Source of the DNA: Dermacentor variabilis | Lineage: Eukaryota; Arthropoda; Arachnida; Ixodida; Ixodidae | Reading direction: 5' to 3' | Assembly (NCBI RefSeq): GCF_050947875.1 | Contig: NC_134572.1 | Span: 129,981,605 to 130,045,604, forward strand | Length of the DNA stretch: 64,000 nucleotides | In this document: positions 56,771 to 64,000 of the stretch, piece by piece | Layout of the letters: every line of letters starts with the position of its first letter | How positions within the stretch are numbered: position 1 is the first letter of the stretch | Translations under genes and position numbers: made by a program | The notes under the pieces: model-generated | The model's input: only the letters and a program-made list of their open reading frames with translations | Told to the model about the DNA's origin: nothing | Database searches by the model: none

Positions 56771-57289
56771 AGAAAAGACTTTCGTGAAAATCGCGCTAAA
56801 CACGAGTTCAAACTTGAGAAAACGACCGCCAGCTTCGATGTTTTGACAGCTTTCCCTGCGTGGAACTTCCTTTATTTTTTCTTTTCATTCTTTCGGTGTG
56901 GACTCTCCTAACATTACGGGAACACTGCCGTACTATAGATAGTTATCGTCTTTTCACAAGAAGCTGAAGAATTTTACAGCGAAGCTGTTAGTGACACTAT
57001 AAGAACTCCAAAGTGGGATACACTGGTTTTCGCGGCTTATAAATGCAGTGTGTATTATTGCTTAGTCAGGGCCAAAGTGAAATGCGAGGCAGCTCAGGGT
57101 CGCAGAGTTTGTCACCGATGCGCGCGCGCCTCTATGACGTTCCTGCTCATTCGACACTACTAGGTCGGAACTACTTACGGATCCTCGCTCCAAGTGCCGG
57201 TATATAATGCGCGCGCCACAAGTAGAGAAGTGGGTCGGTCGTGCTAAGTGCGCTATGTTGTGCGCAGGCATCTGCTTGCGGATAATACA
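56771..57289. other. Spacer between the two Helitron-type modules
   Basis: No coding. Contains ttttacagcgaagctgttag (56973-56992), the reverse complement of a motif at 30731-30750. It may be a dispersed repeat end or part of the Helitron's leader. Confidence 0.35.
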
Positions 57290-57661
57290 ATGGGACCACG
57301 AAAATATCAAGCAGGAGAGGAGCATAGGAGTAGAAAGGCTTTGCAGAGACGGCACAGGTACGCGACGCGTACGCCGAAACTGCGGGTCGACGATACACGC
57401 GCGGCCGTGAAGCGCGAGCAAGGCGAGAAGCGACGCGTGGCCGAAGAACAGCCACAAGACGAGTGGACGGTCGACGAACAGGGCGCCGAGACCAAGCGGC
57501 ACCAAATGGAGGAAAGGCACTTCCGGCGCGCAGACGCGTACTTTTGAGAGTACTTCATCGAAGACCAACTTAGTACGGCGTGTTGCGTCTGCAGTCGCCT
57601 CTGGTTCCGATCGGACGTGGTCAAGGTGTCGCAGCCCGCGCACACGGCGATCCTCGAGTGA
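57290..57661 (+). pseudogene. Helitron-type N-terminal module, unit 2 (one in-frame stop)
   Basis: 124 codons from MGPRKYQAGEEHRSRK to ILE-TGA (57659). It has a basic/acidic repeat region (KREQGEKRRVAEEQ, AETKRHQMEERHFRR) then STACCVCSRLWFRSDVVKV, with the same C-x2-C-(x)RLW(F) signature as unit 1. TGA at 57545-57547 interrupts the frame just before the cysteine motif, yet the sequence continues in frame. The downstream sequence carries further Helitron N-terminal blocks. Dead. Confidence 0.55.
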
Positions 57662-58100
57662 GCGTTTCCCGGGAGGACCTGATTTCGTTTGTGCTGCGCG
57701 CGACGTGCCGGCGTTCCCTAAACAAAAGCACGGTTCCGCGCCTCTCTCGAAACAACATATTTTAGTACGCCGGGAGACCCTCGTACCTGCCCCCCTCCAG
57801 AAGGTTACCGAGCGTCTGGTGTCGCTCCCTCTCCCTTCGGTGCGAGCGAAACATCTCGTGCATAGCGACCAGTTTCGAATCGTTGGTCAAATCGTGTGCG
57901 TTCCGGTCGACATGGAGATGGTTTGCCTGCGGCTTTTAGCCGCACTAACCTGTAAGAGCTCTGCTTATGCGTTATATGTGTGTCCATTTGATGCCATTTC
58001 CGTCTCCCTCGATGCCAATTCCTCCGTGGCAACTGAAGCTCGATTCAACTCATCTCTTGGTTCAAGTAGTCACAGAAGCTGCATCTCTTGTTCTTGAGCA
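57662..58100 (+). pseudogene. Helitron-like N-terminal region (DUF6570-like), frameshifted
   Basis: Continues from unit 2. FVLRATCRRSLNKSTVPRLS in one frame (57687 on) resembles 'C.TCR.SL....VP.LS' of Helitron proteins. After a frameshift, VTERLVSLPLPSVRAKHL (57810) and FRIVGQIVCVPVDMEMV (57875) match the 'ERLVSPRIPFMQIRRL...YGI.GQI.NVPVDV..MV' block that precedes the Helitron N-terminal/Rep domain. Rep HUH motifs and helicase are absent downstream, where the repeat array begins. This is therefore a truncated Helitron gene. Family assignment is from memory of conserved blocks. Confidence 0.55.
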
Positions 58101-58269
58101 CGACCGTGTATGCTACCCGCGGTAACTATGCTTGGAGCAGGGTTTTGGTACGGGCTAGTTGGTATTCCATTCGTCGTTATTTCTGTCCCATTGTCTATGT
58201 ATGGTATGTAAGTCGCGTTTACTATGCTTGAACCCGATGCACCACCCGGCATGCGCACCACACCAAAGT

Positions 58270-58508
58270 AGGCCTATGACGATCTTACATTTCCTCATGC
58301 ACTACTATTCCCATGCCCATTACATCGTTGCGGCTCCGTCATGATCACCAATCGTTGCCTCGATGATTACTTCGCCATCGCTACCTTGGCATTTCTGTTA
58401 TCGCCGGAAAAGGTCCAATACACGGCGCTTTATTTCCCTATACTCAACCTAGCATGGGGTAGCCAGCCGGTTTATGCACTGGCCAATGCCTGCCGCGTAA
58501 CTTCGAAA

Positions 58509-58559
<51 letters not shown>

Positions 58560-60045
58560 ATCCATCCATCCTCTATCCATCCCATCCCATTCCATCTTGC
58601 TCAGACCACTAGGTATGTTCTCGTGGTCGTGATGCCATCGAGATCGCTCCATTATCTTCATTATAGCTTAGTGATCTTACTCTCGCCATACCGTCGCCGT
58701 CACGCCTTCTATCCGGACCCAATAACCCAAGTGGTCTAACACCTTAGGCCACTAGATACGAGGTGCTGGCCGTGATACCGTCGTGGTCGTTGCCACCGTC
58801 TTTCCAGCTTTGCCATCCGACCCTCGTCATGCCGTCGTCGTCACGCCATCGTCGTGATACAGTCGTCACGAATTCATTGTCGCACCACCATAGTGATGCC
58901 GTCGTGGTAGTTCAATCATCGTCATTCTGGCTTCGTGATCTGACTCTCGTCATGGTGTCGTCGTCACGCGTTCTATTCCGACCAAGTGGTCGAAGTTGCC
59001 TAATAGATTGGGCCACTTGGTATGCGCTCGGGGTCGTGATGCCGTTGTGATCGTCGTATCTACGTAATTCAAGCCTTCTCATCCAACCCTCATAATGCCC
59101 TCGTCATGCCATCGTCGTCATGCCTTCTCGTCACGATGCCGCTTTATCATTACTTCAGTAGCGTCCTCCCATTGTCGCCATGCCATCATCATCATACCGT
59201 CTTAGTTAAATCGATGTGAATATGTCCTTGTATTGCAATCACACTACCGTCATTGAATCGTGATTATGCCACCCTTGTCATCCCGTCATCGGCAGACAAT
59301 CGCTACCAGGTTTCCATTGCCAGACCGTCGTCGTAATGCCTTCGTAGCCGTGCCACCACTGTCGTGCCGCGCTTTGTCACCTTGCTCTTGTCATGCCGTC
59401 GTCGACACGCCACCCTGGTCATACATATTTCGTGATAAGACATCGTTACGCCATTATCCTCATACACTCCTCATCATGCTATTGTCCTCATGTTGTTTTT
59501 ATGCTACTGTCATCACTGCATGCCATCCAGTCGTCCTCATGCATTCGCTGTCATACCATCGGCGTGATGCCGCCGCGGTCATTCTATCGTTATCATTGTA
59601 ATTTCGGCATCCGACTCTCGTTACGCCGTCGTCGTCATACCGTTCTCATGTCATCGTCGTCACACTGTCCTTTCACCATCGTCGTCACTTCAGCATCGTC
59701 ATCCCATTCTCGCCATGCCCTTGTCGTCGTACCACCTTTGTCGATACAGCAACGTCATTCCTTGTCCGTCATTTGAACTTAATCCTTCAGTCATCATTGA
59801 ATCATGACTATGCGACCATTATTGTGCCATTGACATCATTGTGTCATCGTCACACAGGCGCTATCCTACATCCGTTGTCATGCCATCGTCGTCATGCAGC
59901 CTTGGTCATGCTACCGTCGTCACTCGCGCTTCTTCGTCGGGCTGTCGTACCGTCATCGTCGCGCCTTCGTCGTCATCTCATTGTCCTCATGTCGTATTCG
60001 TTATACCATCGTCATAATTTAGGAATCTATATCTCACTGTCTATA
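58270..60045. repeat. Degenerate higher-order repeat based on GTCGTCATGCC-like submotif
   Basis: About 1.8 kb dominated by variants of 'gtcgtcatgccatcgtcgtc'. A longer period is visible: gccactagatacgaggtgct (58748) and gccacttggtatgcgctcgg (59012) are 264 bp apart, as are the preceding ttctatccggaccc (58707) and ttctattccgacca (58971). A third related landmark, gaccactaggtatgttctcg, is at 58604. Open frames here (for example 59260-60120) are by-products of the repeat. It resumes at 61509 after an inserted RTE copy. An (AAAT)-tailed relic interrupts it at 58430-58560. Confidence 0.75.
58430..58560 (+). mobile_element. Short retroelement 3' remnant with (AAAT)n tail
   Basis: 'tagcatggggtagccagccg' plus 'gtaacttcg' followed by ~55 bp of aaataaat (58507-58560). 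The pattern of a unique end plus an A-rich tail suggests a severely 5'-truncated LINE or SINE that landed in the repeat array. Confidence 0.5.
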
Positions 60046-61219
60046 GAACAATGTGCCCACCATCCTTCAACAAATCTGCTGTTACCTGATCCTCCCCAGC
60101 CGCCTTCCCTCTTTGCATAGCTCCCAAGGCTTTCTTTACTTCTTCCGGCGTTACCTGCGGGATTTCGAATTTCTCTAGACTATTCTCTCTTCCATTATCG
60201 TCGTGGGTGCCACTGGTACTGTATAAATCTCTATAGAATTCCTCAGCCACTTGAACTATCTCATCCATATTAGTAACGATATTGCCGGCTTTGTCTCTTA
60301 ACGTATACATCCGATTCCTGCCAATTCCTAGTTTTTTCTTCACTGCTTTTAGGCTTCCTCCGTTCCTGAGAGCATGTTCAATTCTATTGATATTATACTT
60401 CCTTATGTCAGCTGTCTTACGCTTGTTGATTAACTTGGAAAGTTCGGCCAGTTCTATTCTAGCTGTAGGGTTAGAGGCTTTCATACATTGACGTTTCTTG
60501 ATCAGATCTTTCGTCTCCTGTGATAGCTTACTGGTATCCTGTCTAAAGGAGTTACTACTGACTTCTATTGGACTCTCCTTAATGATGCCCACAAGACTGT
60601 CGTTCATTGCTTCAACACTAAGGTCCGCTTCCTGAGTTAAAGCCGAGTACCTGTTCTGTAGCTTGATCTGGAATTCCTCCATTTTCCCTCTTACCGCTAA
60701 CTCATTGATCGGCTTCTTACGTACCGGTTTCTTCCTTTCCCTCCTCAGGTCTAGGCTAATTCGAGTTCTTAGCATCCTATGGTCACTGCAGCGCACCTTG
60801 CCGAGCACGTCCACATCTTGTATGATGCCAGGGTTAGCGCAGAGTATGAAGACTATTTCATTTCTAGTCTCGCCGTTCGGGCTCCTCCACGTCCACTTTC
60901 GGCTATCCCGCTTGCGGAAGAAGGTATTCATTATCCGCATATTATTCTGTTCCACAAACTCCACTAATAACTCTCCCCTGCTATTCCTAGTGCCTTTGCC
61001 ATATTCCCCCACTGCCTTGTCTCCAGCCTGCTTCTTGCCTACCTTGGCATTGAAGTCGCCCATCAGTATAGTGTATTTTGTTTTCACTCTACCCATCGCC
61101 GATTCCACGTCTTCATAGAAGCTTTCGACTTCCTGGTCATCATGACTGGATGTAGAGGCGTAGACCTGTACAACCTTCATTTTGTACCTCTTATTAAGTT
61201 TCACAACAAGACCTGCCAC
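60041..61219 (-). pseudogene. RTE endonuclease-RT N-terminal ORF
   Basis: A long open frame, 392 codons from the first convenient start and in fact open further upstream through LCYRGLAERRELGVGFLINK to about 61400. It contains VQVYASTSS, ILMGDFNAKVG, WTWRSPNGE and CSDHRMLRTRISL. A conserved catalytic-region Asp is changed (NEIVFILCAN against NEIDFILCAN in the other copy). Near the start, a ~14-base insertion with 'aattaaatggg' shifts the frame and produces stops. The ORF ends at the truncated edge of the element. Confidence 0.8.
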
Positions 61220-61508
61220 CCTCTCGTTAATGCTATAGAATTCCTGTATGTTACCAGCTATATTCTTATTAATCAGGAATCCGACTCCTAGTTCTCGTCT
61301 CTCCGCTAAGCCCCGGTAGCACAGGACATGTGCGCTTTTTAGCAGTGTATATGCTTCTTTTGGCCTCCTAACTTCACTGAGCCCTATTACATCCCATTTA
61401 ATTCTTTTATCCCATCTAATTCCTCCAATAGCACTGCTGGACTCGCCTCACTAGATAACGTTCTAGCGTTAAACGTTGCCAGGTTCATATTCCAACGGCG
61501 GCCTGTCC
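60046..61508 (-). mobile_element. RTE-clade LINE, 5' part only, inserted in the repeat array
   Basis: Closely related to the RTE at 38950-41960. On the minus strand, homology begins just upstream of the start ATG (61486, MNLATFNARTL) and runs through the endonuclease into the RT N-terminal region (GEDQVTADLLKDGG), then stops at ~60046 where repeat-array sequence resumes. RT core, C-terminus and 3' tail are missing, which is the opposite of usual 5' truncation. It therefore reflects a deletion or rearrangement after insertion rather than normal target-primed truncation. Confidence 0.85.
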
Positions 61509-61640
61509 GGGCGTCATGACACCATCGGTATGAGCCTTTTTGTTGTTCGGTTGATATCATTCCTTCTTGGTCATTCCATCGTCACTGCGTCGGCTTATTA
61601 CAGTCGTGGTCATGTCTTCATACCCTGGGGTGACCCTTGG
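61509..61640. repeat. Right-hand continuation of the GTCGTCATGCC-like array
   Basis: 'gggcgtcatgacaccatcgg', 'tggtcattccatcgtcactg' and 'tcgtggtcatgtcttcatac' follow the same style as 58270-60045. This indicates that the RTE copy split a pre-existing array. Confidence 0.55.
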
Positions 61641-62348
61641 CATGCGAGTGCCGTAGCTAAGCGGGACGATATCGGAACATTTGACATATAGTCAAAAAGT
61701 GGAAGTCTCAGAATTACCACTACGGGACTCAGTGGAAACCCAAGAGTCATGACAACAGCTGCGGTTCGCAAAGCCTGTACCAGCATCCAGCATAGCGCAG
61801 GCGGCTGCACTAGCCCTGGCGACAAAGACACGAGAGGGAGAAGACAGGCCCGCCTACATGCTCACGAACTATCACATTGTATGGTGTCCGAGGTAGGTTG
61901 GTGCCACCGACAGCACAGGGGGAGATACACTTGCTCGCGAGACTTCAATCCGAACAAGGAAAGACGAAAACAACAAGCAAATACTAGCGTGCGATGTCTT
62001 AGAACATCAACGTCGTTCACACCAAGAACTCGTCGCGCCAAAGCCGAAATTAACGGTGGAGGATGTTCGGCGTTACAAAAAAATTCAGACGAATACCCAT
62101 CCACATCTGGGGCGGTGGCATGCCATCTGGCGAACCAGATATGCCAATCAATGCCCTTAGTGTGGCAGGAGGCCATCCATGCCCCATGTGACATGGAAGT
62201 GCAAATCACGGCTCCAAAATTCAAATTCATCCCAACTAGCACAAAATTATTTCAAGGAGCCTTAGGCAGTCATCCTCGCCCAGACTGACCTCGATACTCA
62301 TTAGGGCCTCTTCGACCAGTCCCGGCTCGTGGTGGCCTGAATAAAGTT
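61641..62348 (+). mobile_element. LINE 3'-terminal fragment
   Basis: Plus-strand frames include SIAQAAALALATKT (RNase H-like), VEDVRRYKKIQTNTHPHLGR and WHAIWRTRYANQCP, then CGRRPSMPHVTWKCKSRL. This is the zinc-ribbon-like C-terminal block 'WR.RYP..CP.CGG.PS..H..W.C' of tick RNase H LINEs. The 3' end is cctgaataaagttctctctc (62337-62356), with a poly(A)-like signal immediately before a (CT)n run. The copy is 5'-truncated and frameshifted. Confidence 0.65.
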
Positions 62349-62417
62349 CTCTCTCTCTCTCTCTCTCTCTCTCTATGTGTGTGTGTGTGTGTGCGTGTGT
62401 GTGTGTGTGTGTGTGTT
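62349..62417. repeat. (CT)n-(GT)n compound microsatellite at LINE 3' end
   Basis: About 12 CT units then about 20 GT units with one gc interruption. (CT)n directly after 'gaataaagtt' is consistent with the element's own 3' tail. Confidence 0.95.
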
Positions 62418-64000
62418 AAACTAACTTCAGGAATATGGTCTGTCACTAAATTGCTCAAATGCTATTCACATTTCCGTCGACAGTCATCAGGACATGAGTG
62501 ACATAATGACGAAACATAGCATCATTTATGTACATATTAAGTCACTCAACATCGCCGGCAATCGGCACTCGTCGCTTCGATCATCTTAGCACACATGACA
62601 GTAATCTGGGTGGAAACAGCATGCGATTTCGTTTACAATCGGTGTTCACATCTGACAGTGTTGGAAAGGAGGAAGGGCAGAGGGCTTAGAAACAAGTTCT
62701 CGGCTGACGTGGCAGGCATCAAATAAAGGCGGCATCGCACTAGCAAAAACCATGGTCTTTCTCTCTCTCCTTTCTCTAATCCTCCTCCTCGACACAATTC
62801 GCGTGAATCGTCTTCCTCTAATAACGTTTTTGTACGCAACGCGGGCATTCTGATACCTTAATATGTTTTTCGACAGTATCGCTTCTTTTGAATCATCGAC
62901 TTTGTAGTGTCGCTCAGGCGCTGTAGTGCTGCCTTAGCCTCACCGTGAGCCATTTTGTTGCCCATTTCCCAGCATCGAAAGCTACAGATAGACGACCGCA
63001 CCGTTACACCATCACCCGCGAAACCGAATTAGTGTGCTATCATGGAGGTTGAGAATAGGCTACATAAAGCTTGTGCCCCGTATCAACTAATTTTGCCGTA
63101 TATAAACATCGTGCCCTTGTTGGACAATGCGCAATGAGTAGAGAGTTCTGTCTACAGTAACCACTCAACTCCCTACATGTTAGTTATTAAGGTATATCGC
63201 CTCGCGATCACAACGGAGAGCCATTGGTCAGTGTATGAGGCGGCCTTCAGTGAGGTATCTGCATTGTCTGCAACGAATGCCGTGACGATCACGTTCACTA
63301 CAACGCCTAGGTGCTCTCGAAGCGCCTTCTATAGTTAGTGCTATGAGATCGAAGTGGGAGATCGCCGCTTGAGCAGGTTAGCTACCATCCGCAAGCCGCA
63401 CGTCGTCCCGTTATGAGCCGTTTATGCGTTGCCGGCACTGTTTCTACATCCGTGAGTGAGCCACCGCGACGGGTGTACAAGGAGATTTTCGTGAAGTTAA
63501 TAAACTTCGTGTGTTAAGCGACGAACATACTGAACTGAAAGCATTCTTCTCTGTATGGTGAAATCCGATTAGTAGATACAATATACGCGCACTCTGGTGA
63601 CTAGAAAGACAAGAAAGGAAGAACGGTTTCGTGCCCCAGGCAAACAAAGCGTTTGTATATTATTGAGTTTACAAGAAGGTAAGACCTGAGTGCTTGCCGG
63701 GTCGTTGAGACGATGGCGAGTCAATGACCCACGAACCCCTTCGCAACAGATACGTTTAACTTTGCCGTGAACGTTGAAGTGAGTGAGCTCACATTCTCCA
63801 ATCAGGTCGTTTCGATCTTCACAAAGCATAAGGAAGCGCACTATACGAACATGGAAACTTAAAAGCAACGCTTGGACATAAAGCCAAACACCAAGCAGAT
63901 GTTTATCCGCCAAGAAACGTGTTTCGCAGACGCCATTACTCGGGAACCATCGGTTGTTCGGGCTCCTGTGTACCTAACGCTCGATCCAGCCAGTCAAGCG
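62418..64000. other. Unassigned sequence
   Basis: No recognisable gene, repeat or RNA. The longest frame (63569-63913, minus, 114 codons) has no motif. Confidence 0.4.

Noticed and set aside
56295..56803. 179-codon minus ORF and 144-codon plus ORF over Helitron-type unit 1
   Set aside because: Other-frame shadows of the basic-repeat module. The coherent frame is the one starting at 56372 that carries the CDRLW motif.
58270..60045. CRISPR-like array
   Set aside because: The repeats are degenerate, have no constant spacer length and lie in a clearly eukaryotic context.
58763..60120. Series of plus-strand ORFs rich in S, R, H and V
   Set aside because: Products of the degenerate TCG/CAT repeat array, not genes.

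Overview
The window looks like nuclear DNA of a hard tick (Ixodidae), most likely a metastriate lineage. The main clues are copies of a tRNA-derived SINE that matches the tick Ruka family (one with a perfect 14-bp target duplication), several RNase H-bearing and RTE-type LINEs of kinds common in tick genomes, a mariner, MITEs and Penelope- and Helitron-like relics. The coding texture is eukaryotic: there are no operons, no ribosome binding sites and no CRISPR array. I could not identify a conserved host gene exon. At most one low-confidence candidate for a small secreted protein lies at 7842-8381.

Left third (1-14178): mostly unassigned sequence with DNA-transposon relics. These are a Tigger/pogo-type MITE (3273-3834), a foldback MITE (4661-4875), a ~720-bp inverted-repeat element (9013-9733) and a full-length but dead mariner (10257-11530).

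Centre-left (14179-21168): the key feature is a young, apparently intact LTR retrotransposon. Two almost identical LTRs, a 4-bp target duplication, a tRNA-Leu-type primer site and one 1503-codon gag-pol ORF are present. The domain order is gag, zinc knuckle, protease, INTEGRASE, reverse transcriptase, RNase H. That is the unusual Ty1/copia-like order found in Gmr1-group Ty3/gypsy elements. The capsid region reads like a SCAN domain, which fits the proposed origin of vertebrate SCAN domains from Gmr1-like capsids.

Middle (21200-55700): SINE copies; an I/Jockey-like LINE with a clean internal deletion (32322-34850); a long (AT)n-(GA)n tract; a decayed RTE LINE (38950-41960); a second RNase H LINE (43330-45330); a long-TIR MITE (46481-46754); a Penelope-like fragment (50620-51340); and a further LINE RT fragment (55205-55690).

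Right end (56290-64000): two diverged copies of a basic-repeat plus 'RLWF' cysteine motif, the second leading into a Helitron-type N-terminal region. Then comes a degenerate higher-order repeat built on a GTCGTCATGCC-like submotif, interrupted by a second RTE copy that lacks its 3' half. A LINE 3' end and unassigned sequence close the window. Almost everything recognisable is mobile DNA of very different ages, and only the Gmr1-like element appears potentially functional.
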